Assembly (NCBI GenBank): GCA_033964015.1
Contig: CM066912.1
Span: 24,153,605 to 24,217,604 of the forward strand
DNA from: Scolanthus callimorphus
Lineage: Eukaryota; Cnidaria; Anthozoa; Actiniaria; Edwardsiidae
Length of the DNA stretch: 64,000 bases
Reading direction: 5' to 3'
Position numbers and translations under genes: made by a program. The notes beneath the pieces are model-generated. The model was not told the origin of the DNA and made no database searches. It saw only the letters and a program-made list of their open reading frames with translations. Positions within the stretch are counted from its first letter, which is position 1; every line of letters starts with the position of its first letter. Positions 53,801 to 64,000 of the stretch are shown piece by piece.

Positions 53801-53952
53801 CTAAATAGACTAAGAAAAAGAAGATGGCGAGAGCGCCTCAAGAAACCACCGACATTTCTGTCTATTTTGCATTTCCCTTGGTCGCCCTACACTCAACTAA
53901 TTTGTATTTGTGATCACGTACTCAAAGCGTGCTCAAAGCGATGGTACTTGGC

Positions 53953-54443
53953 TTAAGCCGGGAAAATACGAGACACAAAATCCCTCAGCTAGTCGTAAGT
54001 TGATGATCGATATTGCGCGTTTTTCATCTCGCAACGCAACTTGTCGCGCAACAAAAACATTTGTTACAAATTGTAAAAAAAATGTTGCGCGAAGTAGAGT
54101 GTGGGTCTACATTGAGCCACAAATTCTGCCCTTGTTGTTCGTGACGTTTTTCATCAAACACACAACTTGTCGCGCAACATTTTGCCTACAATTCAAGTTC
54201 ATTAGCAGTAAAAATGAAGTGCTAAGGGCAAAATACGCCGGAATTGCGCGACAAGGTGTGAATTTGATGACAAACGAGCAACAAATATTAGACTCTTTGC
54301 AATGTAACAATGTTGCGCGACAAAATACGCGCAACATTGTTACATTGCAAAGAGTCTAATATTTGTTGCTCGTTTGTCATCAAATTCACACCTTGTCGCG
54401 CAATTCCGGCGTATTTCATGCCTCGTATTTCCCCCGCTTTAGA
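53953..54443. mobile_element. MITE of the CGCGACAAGTTG family, copy 2
   Basis: Ends TTAAGCCGGGAAAATACGAG and CTCGTATTTCCCCCGCTTTA. A sharp inner palindrome is centred near 54325. Confidence 0.75.
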
Positions 54444-54870
54444 CAAAAGAAAAACCAGCCACGTGTTCGATGAGTGATACTAGATTTGCTCGTCTTATGA
54501 TTGGTTGACAGAGAAACCATTCAGCAGCTGTTGTATTTGCTCTTACTGCAGTCATTCGAATTTGCTCTATGGGGGCGCGTTCTCTTACTCGATTTTCTTT
54601 TGGAAAAAGTTATTTTAACAACATTTAACAGCATAATATGTACATTCTTTTGCTTTGTAAAATAGTGTATTCCAAGGCTTTATTCTTAAATTTTGCTGTA
54701 AATTTCCAGTCCATGTTTTTTGCCATTTCCTACATTTTTGCTTATTCATTTGCTTTAATATTATTTGTACATATCCGGGCTAAATGTGTTGTAAAGCAAG
54801 CAAAAAACAGTGTTGTAAGATTAAAGATTATATACAATTGTTACGTTTTTTCCTTGTCTCTTAATTTTAT
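54444..54870. other. No gene seen (intergenic)
   Basis: AT-rich spacer with no exon or element recognised. Confidence 0.45.
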
Positions 54871-55065
54871 ACGATTATTCAAAGTTTCAGGAGGCTAGAT
54901 TCCGCTAAGAAAATAGCACGAAAAAAGCGATATCGCCTTTTTTTTTGGGGGGGGGGGGGGGGGGGTGATTTGTTCGGCGGAACCCGACTAGACATTTTAA
55001 AAAACTCTTGAATCTTGTGATATCTCGTCGTCAAATTCAACAGAAAAGATCATACGATTCTAAAT
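54871..55065. mobile_element. Worn element with AAAAGCGATATCGCC core and poly-G
   Basis: GATTATTCAAAGTTTCAGGA and AGGCTAGATTCCGCTAAGAA repeat the left half of 20190-20395. A G run follows at 54948-54965. Confidence 0.6.
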
Positions 55066-55082
55066 GATATGATTGTGATAAG

Positions 55083-55380
55083 CATTAACTTACTTACTTA
55101 CTTAGGCCCTTCGCCCCTGTGGAGGAGCCTCGTTATGGCCTATGCTCCATCTGACATGATTCTGGGCCCTCTTTCCAATCTCCGCCCACGCAATTCCACA
55201 TTCCCTCAGCTCGCCTTCTGCGCTCCTTCGCCAGCTGTTCCGGGGGCGTCCTCGCCTCCTCTTGCCTTGGGGATTCCAGCTGAGTGCCTGGCGTGTGATG
55301 TTGTTTGCTGGCTTGCGCAAGGTGTGGCCAGCCATCCCCACTTCCTTCTTCTTATCTTTAACCTTCGTTCAATCTTCTTA
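55083..55380 (-). mobile_element. LINE remnant, C-terminal end of endonuclease-reverse transcriptase ORF
   Basis: Minus-strand frame reads GHTLRKPANNITRQALSWNP, GKRRRGRPRNSWRRS and ECGIAWAEIGKRAQNHVRW, the well-known C-terminal signature of RTE/CR1-like elements, then a stop and a TAAGTAAGTAAGTAAG tail. Truncated at the 5' side with a frameshift. Confidence 0.88.
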
Positions 55381-55381
55381 T

Positions 55382-55452
55382 TAACCTTCGTTATACCAAA
55401 CAAGGCAAGCTTTGTGACGCAGCTGGTGAGTTCTTACATTGGAGATGAGCCA
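55382..55452 (+). mobile_element. Right-end fragment of the MITE that forms the 107-base array
   Basis: ACCTTCGTTATACCAAACAA through TTCTTACATTGGAGATGAGC matches the right end at 17160-17218. Confidence 0.75.
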
Positions 55453-55596
55453 ACATGAAACTAAACAAAGATAGATGTTCAATCGTTGCAATATTCGTCT
55501 GGGAGAGAACCATACGCCACGTGTCATTTCCATTAATTTCTGCAATGCATTACCATAGTCGAACTTGAAGTCAAATCTAAGAGAATACTATAAGAT

Positions 55597-55893
55597 TTTA
55601 GTATAAACCAACTAATGGTCTATTACAAATCCTGCATCCTGATTGGCTGAGCTACTAATGGTATATTAGTGATAGACCGTACCTGGCAAAACCACCACCT
55701 TTCTTTGCAAGAAAACATGATTTTTTCAACATAAAATAATGGTATTCCTTGCCAAAACCGACCATGAACTAGTTGGTTTATACTAAAACAATTAGACCTC
55801 TCGTCCTCATCTGCTATGATATCAATAGACCATTCGGCCTTCGGCCTCGTGGTCTATTCATCATAGCACATTCGGCCTCGAGGTCTAATTGTT
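55597..55893. mobile_element. MITE of the GGTCTAATTGTTAA family, copy 2
   Basis: AGTATAAACCAACTAATGG and CTAGTTGGTTTATACT pair, then CAATTAGACCTCTCG and CGAGGTCTAATTG. Confidence 0.75.
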
Positions 55894-56278
55894 AATTATA
55901 CACAACACTAGTAAATCGCGCGCTCTGATTGGTCGAGAGCCATGTTGCTATAAGAGTACAGATACACGGTTGACAAAAGTCCTTGTTTGTTGTTGTATAA
56001 AACAAAATAGACCTCGCTTTTTTGTGCGTATTTACTGTAATAGATACACAGAAGACGTCACAGAACAACAGTCACGCAACTCGACTTCGTCTCTAATTTT
56101 GATAAACGCATTTCATCAAGCCTCAGAGAAAGTGTAGATGAACATTCCGTTTTTTATGAAAGTAAACAAATCCTGTAGTTTTGATTATTCACGCGCGCCG
56201 AAGTTATTATTATTATTTGCGTAATTTGCGCGGCCCAAATGACGAATTTCTATCCCTGTAACGTCGAACTCACGCTTA

Positions 56279-56490
56279 GGCCTAGTACATACGCCGCTCT
56301 TATCATGAGCCGTACCAAACCGTTACCATGAAATACTCGAAACTCGCGGCGTTAAAATCGATTCTACATTCCCGGTTTGATTTAGAATAGTTTAGACTAC
56401 AAGCAGACGAGAGATGGACAAAAATATTGTTTTACTTGAGATTTTGCATTAGGATCGGCTCATGATAAGAGCGGCGTATGTGTCAGGCCT
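56279..56490. mobile_element. MITE, ends AGGCCTAGTACATACGCCGC
   Basis: The right end GCGGCGTATGTGTCAGGCCT is complementary apart from two positions, with CTCTTATCATGAGCC inward. Confidence 0.8.
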
Positions 56491-57270
56491 TACTCTTCTT
56501 TCAAACATACGCTTACTCTTCTTTCGAACTGCCCGCCGAGCCTATCACTGCAGGGCATTTTTGGTAGAGTTTGTTTTCCCTCGCCACGATACACTTGTTC
56601 TTGTGAACGGTGCGAAGGTAGTGTCTTCGTTGCGTGAGTTGCCAAAGACTATCTTTGATGATATTCTTTATGCGCGCTAACCGCGCAGAAATTTTTATTA
56701 TGTATTGAGTGAAGTGAAGTAGAAAAATGCAAATGATAGAGAAGTTGCTGGAATAACTACTTAGAAAATTTCTTGTGGTCCCCCTTTCAGGGCTTCGGGT
56801 TTTGAGAGATCCCCCCTTTTACGCTTGCCCCATAATAAAATGAAGCGGATCTTCCTAAAAATGCTCTACCCCCACCTATACTAATACTAATACGAAGCTT
56901 TGTTGATGCACTTTTTAAATGTGTATTCAAAGTTTGTTTGCAAGATATTTTGATATATGTATAGACATAGACATAGACATAGACATAGTTTATTGGTAAC
57001 GTGTATATCAAAATACATAAGCATTAGGTTCCAATAATGTGTAGTTAAAAAAAAAAATAGATAAAGTTTAGTCCGGCGGGGCGAGGCGATGCCATTACTG
57101 TTCAGCCTTTAATATGTTGATATAGGAAATGATCTCCACCCCCCCCCCTCCCCCCCCCCCCCCCCCCCATCCCCCCACGTGCCCTCACCCTAAATAGGTG
57201 ATGGGCTTCCTGTGGCGTGCATATTAAATTATTCTGACGTAATGTCATACGATCCACAACAAGAGCCAAG
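56491..57270. other. Intergenic and probable promoter of the small membrane-protein gene
   Basis: Holds an (ACATAG)n LINE-type tail at 56963-56995 (minus) and a long C run at 57128-57175. No TATA box is evident close to the ATG at 57271. Confidence 0.5.
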
Positions 57271-60200
57271 ATGGCTTCCGCGCTTGCAACATCGATTTCT
57301 TGTCTTGTAGTGTGTTACCTTTTTGCTGCTGTAGAGGTAAGAAATACAGGCGTACTATTTGTCAAAATGCAAAATCACCCTCCCAATCACTATACTGATT
57401 TCTATTTTTTTATGGTATTTACAAGTTTGACGCATGGAAACTGCCTTTTTCGCGCGCAATGCCGACGTTCGTTGTGTCAGGGGTTCTTTTATTGTGATAC
57501 CTGTGATAGAATGTCTCAATGCTTAGTCATGTAGAACCAAATTGGTAGAACAGAGAAATCAAGTTTGTATTCCTTAGTCACCTAAACTCCATTGATACTA
57601 TATTTTTTCTAACACTGGATGCACTACATTTCGCAATATCCTGTAAGTTAAGTTTATCATTTTGAAACCGGAAAAATTGATGCATCACAATAACTTTATT
57701 GCCCATAATCTTTGGTCTGTGAATTGCTTGTTACTGCAACCTATAAACACTCTCTTAATTAACAGTAAATGTTTCGTTTTTGCCATCTAAAAACTATAAT
57801 TTCTATTCCTTCAGGGCAGCTCATTGAAATACACTAACAGTAACCACACAGACAAGGAGGTAAGGGCATTCTTCCAAGCAAACATTTCCAGACCTTTCTT
57901 GTTTTCGAATTTTCATGACTTTGGTAGTCAAGATACAGTACATGGGAAACTGCAATACTTTGGACTGCTATCACTGGACCATACCTGCCAACTCTCCTGG
58001 TAAACGCGGGAGACTCCCGGTTTTAACCCTCAGTCTCCCGGGAAAAAAATTAAACTTTCCATATATTTAACCATTATCCTGCGAGATTGCGCAGAATATC
58101 GTCTGATACTTAGCCGACGAGTTGGCTAAAATCAGACGATATTCTGCAAATCGAGCAGGATAATGGTTTTATTATTCAGCACATCGATAGCACAAAACCC
58201 CCCGAAAACATGACTTTTGTGTATTATTTACGAGCTCAAAACATCATATTTCCCTCAGAGACGGATATCGCAGGATAGCTGTCATGTACAGAAGACAGCT
58301 ATTGGCATTCCAATGACCATATTATTTGGGCAGTGCATCGATGTGCTGAATAATAATTACTGTATATCTCCCAGGTAAATTTCTTGCGATTTTCTCATAC
58401 AGTTGTTGTATTTGTGACAAATCTCCCGGTTGAGACAAAATCTCCCGGTTTTGGAGTTTTCAGGGTTGGCAGGTATGCTGGACTTTCTTGTGCTTAGTGT
58501 ATTAACACTTTTTTTACAATGCACCTTAGAAAATTAAATGTGGTGCAACGTTTTTGATGATTAGAGCAGATTCAAATGAGTGTTAAAAAAAACACAAGGA
58601 CATGAAAATCGGCAGGTACAAAACGCAGGTCACAAGTAGAACTGTAAATCGGCAGGTACAAAACGCAGGTCACAGGTCACAAGTAGAACGAATCTACTTT
58701 TGACCTGTGATCTGTGACATGCATTCTACTTGTGACCTGTGACCTGCATTTTGTACGCTGCATGTAAATTACACCTAGCTAATCAGAAACAAAACAAAAT
58801 GACAAATTAGTGGATGAAGAAAGTACGACTTGCGTTTGGTCATGACCCAAAAAAACAAAAGTCAATATGTCTTTGTTTTCTTCACATTCTGATTGGCTGA
58901 CTAAGCAAAGATCCAAGACCTCAACCAATAGGAATGCATAGAAAAAGCAAGCCTAATTTGCTATTGACTGTCATCTGGAATCAGCTCCAGGGCCCAACAC
59001 TGTGACCATATGGTCGCAAATGGCGACTAATTTTGGGGACTTGGCGACCAAAATTTTAGAGCTAGTCGCCAAATGGCACTCCATCTTTCTGAGTTCAGCT
59101 GAGAGGAGAGCCACGTTTATGTGGTGACTAATTTTGCTTTCTGGTGTCAAAAATTTTTGAATTAGTCGCCAATGGGCAATTCCAGAAAATAAAGGTACCC
59201 CCCACGGGCGGCATTGGGGGGGGGGGGGGAATTCTGATTGCAAGGGGGGTTTTCGAAGCTGGATTTCTTTAACCTGCTCGGAATTCTATATGCATGGGGG
59301 GTAAACCATTTTGGAAATTCTGGATGCATGGGGGGTCAAAAACTAGTGCTGCCCGTGGGGAGGGTACCTTTATTTTCTGGAATTGCCCAATGGCACCTAG
59401 CGAAAAAAGTTGATGTCGGGCCCTGACTACCTTCTTTTCTTCAGGTTGGTTTGACATGTAACAACAACTACTGTCCCACATATTGCTGCTATGATTCCTG
59501 GGATAACTGGATTTGCTGTGATAGCAATGACATCACAGATATGTGGTGTAAGTAAATTTAAATGCAGCTTTTCTTCACTCATGGACAAAAGAGAACCTGG
59601 ATAAAGTGCATCTCTTCCTTGCAGAATTCCAAATAATCCAAAAAGTGTATACACAAATTTTTGCATCCATCCATGAAGTGTGACAATTTTTTCTTGTTTG
59701 TTTATGTGTCAAACATGCACGTTTTGTCGAGAAGTTGTCGCGTTTCTCGCTCGCTGATTGGCTGCAGTTTTGACCGTTATTTTTGGCGAGCCAATCAGAG
59801 AGCGAGAAACATGACTACAATGTACTTTTCGACAAAACGTGCCCAATGTAAACCAACATGAAAAAATCATCACACTTCAGGGATGGATGCGAATGGTAGT
59901 TGTCAAACAGTTTCAAAGTAAAAACAATTGTACTTGTCAATGATAAGTGCAATTAGCAAGGCAAAATGTGTGCTACAGAAAACTTCCTTAACCAATATGG
60001 AAGAGGTTGAGTTAACCCCTCCCCCCCCCCCCCACCTTTGCTGTATGAGAAATAAAAGGCATTTCACCCCCAACCCCCTGGAATTATGTAATCATGTGAA
60101 ACAGGGAGTTCAGCTTGTAATTTAATGCTCGAAATTCAACTTTTTTTGTCTTGATACAAACATTTACATGAGAGAACTCTGTGAGACCAAATTGATTGAT

Positions 60201-61603
60201 TTTCCTTTGTTGCAGGGTTTTGGTTCAGTTTTGCGATTGGTTTATTTGTCTTTGTCCTGTGCCTTGGATTCTGCTGTCGATATCGAAACACGACAGAGAG
60301 AAGGCGATATCTTATCATCACTGGTGAACGGCCAGCTGTTGTAACGTCATATGGAACTGAGGTATACTGTAGCTAGTGCTGTTAAGCCTGGTGCACACTA
60401 GCGACATAACGACATAAGGACGTTATGTTGCAATGAAAAAAGTACAGGAAAATAATTGAAATAATCAATATTTTCCATGGATCTTCATTAGATTACTTCA
60501 CCAAAGCAATCTTATGTTATTTTTTGACGACTTCAACTTCTTTAAACCACTAAAATTTGTTCGTGTGACATTTTTCTTGTGTCGTTATGTCGCAAGTGTG
60601 CACCAGGCTTTACTGAATGGCATTAGTTGAACAAGTTCTCAAGATCAGATTAATGATTATCCTTAATTGGTAAATGCACTTGTTTTGACGATTATCCTTA
60701 TTACACTGCAATGATTAGCTGAAATGGGCAAATGTCCCCCACATGTTTTGAATGTAAGGTTGCAGTAGTACACTTTGTGTAGAGCGCTCTGGAAAGGGTG
60801 CAGTGGGTGGGGGTTTGGGGATGTTTTGTTTCGGTTGGGCTATTTTAGAGTGTTCATTTATACACATTGGCCGTATTTATACTAGAGACGGCTAACTCGT
60901 CTAGACTGCCTTAGCCCAACTCAGATGGCTTAGCCATCTAGTATAAATTAGAGAAATATGGAAGACGGCTTAGCAATCGAACAGCTTAGCCATCTGAAAT
61001 TAAGGGCATCCAACACCCTTACAGACAACCTATTCTTGCCAGACCGCTTAGCCATCTAGTATAAAGACAAGACGACTAAAATCAAGGCAGCCTTACCGCA
61101 AATTGTGCAGGTTATGACAAAAATCGATGCTTTTTTATTATTTTTCCAGGAGACCGATCTATGCTAAGCTAGTCTACAGTCGTCTCAACCACAGTTCCAA
61201 ATTTATATGTTAAGGCCGGCCCGGACAGCTTTGCCACCATTGCTTCGTTCTATACATAGTCTGTGGTAGAATGAAGATTACTGCAATGAGGATGATTCTT
61301 AAAAGAAGTGCATTTACCAATTAAGGATAATATTTAATCTAATCTTAAGAACCAGTTGGTTAGTTATTGCTGTCTAAGTATTGTATATTGCTATCACTCT
61401 GATCTTTTTAAGTAGCTGAATTTGAATTTGATTTGTATTCTGTCTCTCACCCCCAGTATGTTGCCCCCATTATGGCAGCACCTCCTGCATATGGTACCAC
61501 AGCTTATATGGCCCCACCAGTCTACACTGGTGCCCAGCTGCCTGGATACACTCCAACAGCTGAAGCCAAAGGCAACCCACCAAAGTACACCACCGCTTCG
61601 TGA
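57271..61603 (+). CDS. Small single-pass membrane protein, Cys-rich ectodomain and PPxY tail (Shisa/WBP1/VOPP1-like), 168 aa
   Basis: Exons 57271-57336, 57815-57859, 59445-59547, 60216-60361 and 61457-61603 join in frame at GT-AG sites and give 168 residues. Exon 1 is a signal peptide (MASALATSISCLVVCYLFAA). Exons 2-3 give a short ectodomain with NHT glycosylation and a tight Cys cluster (CNNNYCPTYCCYDSW, WICCD). Exon 4 gives MWWFWFSFAIGLFVFVLCLG as the membrane helix, then CCRYRN. The tail is rich in Pro, Tyr and Ala (APPAY, APPVY, NPPKY); PPKY is a PPxY motif able to bind WW domains of NEDD4-type ligases. Such layouts occur in the Shisa/WBP1/VOPP1/CYYR1 group, adaptors for trafficking or degradation of other membrane proteins. 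The group is inferred from layout, since the Cys spacing is not diagnostic. Confidence 0.85.
57337..57814. other. No gene seen (intron 1 of the small membrane-protein gene)
   Basis: No exon or element recognised. Confidence 0.5.
57979..58479. mobile_element. MITE, ends ATACCTGCCAACTCTCC, with inner palindrome
   Basis: The right end GGGTTGGCAGGTATG is the complement. Inside are repeated TCTCCCGG motifs and a second palindrome with CCATTATCCTGC arms. Confidence 0.75.
58600..58762. repeat. Local direct and inverted repeats of GCAGGTCACAAGTAGAAC
   Basis: GGCAGGTACAAAACGCAGGT occurs twice directly, then the complementary TTCTACTTGTGACCTGTGAC follows. Confidence 0.75.
59173..59390. mobile_element. 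MITE, ends GGGCAATTCCAGAAAATAAA
   Basis: TTTATTTTCTGGAATTGCCC closes it. It sits in a stretch with repeated TAGTCGCCAA motifs. Confidence 0.85.
59662..59890. mobile_element. MITE, ends GCATCCATCCATGAAGTGTG
   Basis: CACACTTCAGGGATGGATGC closes it, with ACGTTTTGTCGA and TCGACAAAACGT inward. Confidence 0.85.
60383..60612. mobile_element. MITE, ends AAGCCTGGTGCACACTAGCG
   Basis: GCAAGTGTGCACCAGGCTT closes it, with GACATAACGACATAA against TCGTTATGTCG. Confidence 0.85.
60869..61085. mobile_element. Worn MITE, GCCGTATTTATACTAGAGAC end
   Basis: GGCTTAGCCATCTAGTATAA motifs recur in both orientations. The right end is not sharp. Confidence 0.5.
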
Positions 61604-62971
61604 TATTAATTCAAGAGTTTTATACTGAGTTACTGTAGTGTGGAATTAATGAGGGGAGGTAGGTAGATAATAATAAGTACTCACTGCAGAGAAGTGTAAT
61701 GGAAAATGGAGACACAGTTCTTCAGGTTTCACTCTTTCATCACAAAATGCATGCCATTCACGTAAAACTTGACTCCTTGCCAGTCGATCATATCTTAATG
61801 TTATCAGTTATTTACATTGAAGAATTGATCTACTGTATGCGACACAGTTTAACCAATACTTATATGTATGTTTGTCTTTCTGAAAACATGTTAACATTTT
61901 TTGTGACATTTTTGTTTATGTCTGAGAACAAAATTTTGCATTCAGTGATATAACTGGAAACACTCTGACGTAATAACTTATATAGGTACCAAAATTTAGG
62001 ACCTACATGTACATGCCCAATGTTTTACTGTACCAGAGTTGTTTCCAATTTTATCCAATACTACGCGAATTTCTGGCTGATTCCATCTTAAAACATTAAT
62101 AATGGAAACATTCTCTTGTTTTTTTGTCAATTTTGTTCCACATTAAAAATGCTTGTTTTTCTCACCAATGTCAAATATGTGATATATGGTTTGCTTTATC
62201 CTTCAACACTTTTCTTTTAATTCTAATCTTGCATCCATGCAAGTAAATTTTATTCTCAGTATTTAAAAGTATATAAAGTTGAAAGGAGAAAAAAGTCTAA
62301 AATATCACAAAACGAGAGTCAAAAGAAGAAATTAATTTGGCAGCAAAAACCTCAACACCAAGGTTTACACGGTACTGAAAATATTTTGCAAGCTCAAAAC
62401 GGTACTGACATAGATACTGGATATGTCTTGAAACGTTAAAAAAATGAATTTATAGTTTAATATATTAACTGCCAGTAGATACCAATGGTGTATACTTGTT
62501 TTTATTGTAAATGAAGTGTACAGATCTTTATAGTGAGTGATTGTTAGACTTATTAAAGTATTTCAACCGGCACAGTCTAAATCAAGATAAAATTTTAGTC
62601 TCTTTGATTTCAAGAGCCTCAATCAACCTCCATTATGTCAGCCTAGCAACATACCGAGTCAGTGAAAACATCCATTTCCATCGGCTGATTTTTAGTATGT
62701 AGTGCAATATTTTCGATTGAATTCGGTTGATAAAGTATACAACTTTGTTTGTAGTTGTAATTTCGAAATTTCTGCATATAATTCTATTGCTAATATCGAA
62801 CGAAACAACAAAGAAGTGACTGAGAAAAGGGTCCTCAAAGGGCTTATCATTCATGATGATGATGATGATGATCAGTGATGATGATGTTGTTCATGTTGAT
62901 GATGATGATGTTGTTGACGACGTCGGCGACGACGATGATGACGACGGCGAAGGTGATGGCGATGATGTCTA
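61604..62971. other. Convergent 3' regions of two genes
   Basis: 3' UTR of the small membrane-protein gene followed by that of the right GPCR. ATTAAA at about 62141 and 62551 could serve the plus-strand gene. A GATGAT-rich microsatellite fills 62850-62965, directly after the GPCR stop. Confidence 0.5.
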
Positions 62972-63756
62972 TCAAGCTGTCTGACTGTTAAGCGACCCAG
63001 TAATTCTCTCGGCCGTTTTTGCCGCATTCTCCTGTGAACTAGACACTCGTGAAGAGCCAAACCGGTCACAGCAAAACATCTTCTTAAGTTCTCTTTTAAC
63101 ATCCGACTTCAACAGCGCATACGCTATGGGATTTACCGCTGCGTTCAGGTACAGCAGGAGCACCGAAATCAACGACGCTTCCCGGCTGAGATTACAAACC
63201 TTGAACTGATCGCAAATAGATTTATATATGTCCAAAAACCAACAACCGACGAATAGAATAATAACAGCGCCGATAACCTTCGCGGACCGTTCGTTTCTGT
63301 TTCTAGTAGACGTGCTATGGTTGTAGCTTAATTGCGCGATCTGATTGGCTGTTTGACGGGCGTGGCGTCTAGCGGTAAGGAGAATCTCTGCATACATCAG
63401 CAACATAACCACAGGCGGTAGAAACTCGAATAGCACTAACATCGCCGCGGTGTGGTATTTCTTGCCGTCCTCCGAGGTGCGAGGAGTGATGTCCAAGTAG
63501 ACCCACGTTAGGGGCAAAAAGGAGAGGACACTGGGTACTAGCCAGGAGGAGGCGATTAGTGCGCATGCGCAGCGTGACGTCATCCAGATGTGGTATTTCA
63601 AGGGGAACACGATTCCGAGAAATCTGTCGAGTGTCATGGCACATATGCTCGCGACTGAGACGGAGAGGAGAGTGTTGTAGAATAGGTATAACCACATGGT
63701 TTTGCATTTGAGGCCGCTCAACACGCAGATGAAGGAGACTGGGGGAAGGAACAGAC
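62972..63756 (-). CDS. Class A GPCR, 3' terminal exon, partial
   Basis: The exon begins after a TTTCCAG acceptor at 63757 and ends with TGA at 62972-62974; earlier exons lie right of the window. It covers late TM2 to the C terminus, about 260 residues. Landmarks: TM3 Cys in SGLKCKTMWLYLF; LDRF in place of DRY, followed by IVFPLKYH; TM4 SSWLVPSVLSFLP; long basic ICL3 (TARRHARQTANQ to NERSAK); TM6 CWFLDIY where most relatives have CWxP; TM7 NPIAYALL; and a CC palmitoylation-type site after helix 8 (KKMFCCDRF). Overall it resembles amine/adenosine-type receptors. The subfamily is not certain. Confidence 0.9.
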
Positions 63757-64000
63757 CTGGAAAGAAGAATTTGAAGAAAGAGTTGTCGTTCGTTCGTGGG
63801 CTCGGCACGGGCTACCTATGGTTTGTGAGAGAGCTCGTTCCCAGGCTCTTTGCTTGAAGCAAATGTGTCTTTTCTCGATTAGCCAATGTAATATCAAGAA
63901 AGTGACTCTGGCTCTTTAGCCAAAACAAACTTAGTCCTTTCGGCAATTAGCCGCAAATTTGCATGAATTTGACGGCTATTTTGCGTGGGTTAGGGAAATA
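63757..64000. other. Intron of the right GPCR, cut by the window edge
   Basis: Sequence upstream of the 63757 acceptor. No further exon seen. Confidence 0.5.

Noticed and set aside
53910..54359. 149-residue open frame
   Set aside because: It lies entirely in the CGCGACAAGTTG MITE and reflects its inverted repeats.
62872..63102. His/Arg-rich minus-strand reading frame
   Set aside because: It is the antisense reading of the GATGAT microsatellite and overlaps the GPCR terminal exon in another frame.

Overview
The window looks like nuclear DNA of a cnidarian, most likely an anthozoan such as a stony coral or sea anemone. The reasons are AT-rich, intron-rich genes with canonical GT-AG splice sites, rhodopsin-family GPCRs of a divergent and partly intronless kind, an invertebrate ADAMTS with MAM domains, and a dense carpet of short foldback (MITE-like) elements and decayed LINE ends. 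The species call is inference. The gene calls rest on exon-by-exon reading of frames and splice phases.

Layout, left to right. (1) Positions 2045-8783 (-) hold the first two coding exons of a peptide-receptor-like class A GPCR; the rest runs off the left edge. (2) About 8.8-14.5 kb has no recognisable exon. (3) Positions 14486-52680 (+) hold one very large gene of which I could read 31 coding exons up to its stop codon. It encodes a secreted ADAMTS metalloprotease closest by eye to the ADAMTS2/3/14 (procollagen N-proteinase) group. Reading order is prodomain, VHL-beta-like domain 1, VHL-beta-like domain 2, reprolysin catalytic domain (HETGHTLGMEHD plus Met-turn), disintegrin-like, TSP1, Cys-rich domain split by a MAM domain, spacer, three more TSP1, a second MAM and a PLAC domain. 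The 5' signal-peptide exon was not found. (4) An intact intronless GPCR (21043-21969, -) is nested in the ADAMTS intron that splits VHL-like domain 2. (5) Positions 57271-61603 (+) hold a complete five-exon gene for a small single-pass membrane protein with a Cys-rich ectodomain and a PPxY tail (Shisa/WBP1/VOPP1-like). (6) Positions 62972-63756 (-) are the last exon of a third class A GPCR that runs off the right edge.

The most unusual content is the ADAMTS. Two tandem domains matching the beta domain of the von Hippel-Lindau protein sit between prodomain and protease. Each is a two-exon cassette bounded by phase-1 introns, and each keeps the residues that in VHL hold hydroxyproline. Joined to a procollagen-proteinase-like enzyme, this suggests an extracellular reader of hydroxylated collagen or matrix protein fused to a protease.

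The introns and spacers are full of repeats: foldback elements with clear inverted ends (some with target-site duplications), LINE 3' ends, a tRNA-derived SINE candidate, minisatellites, and tandem amplifications that include real splice junctions of the ADAMTS gene. Two exons near the ADAMTS 3' end (48198-48337 and 50964-51213) each lack one base in a homopolymer run, which breaks the frame of the assembled sequence.
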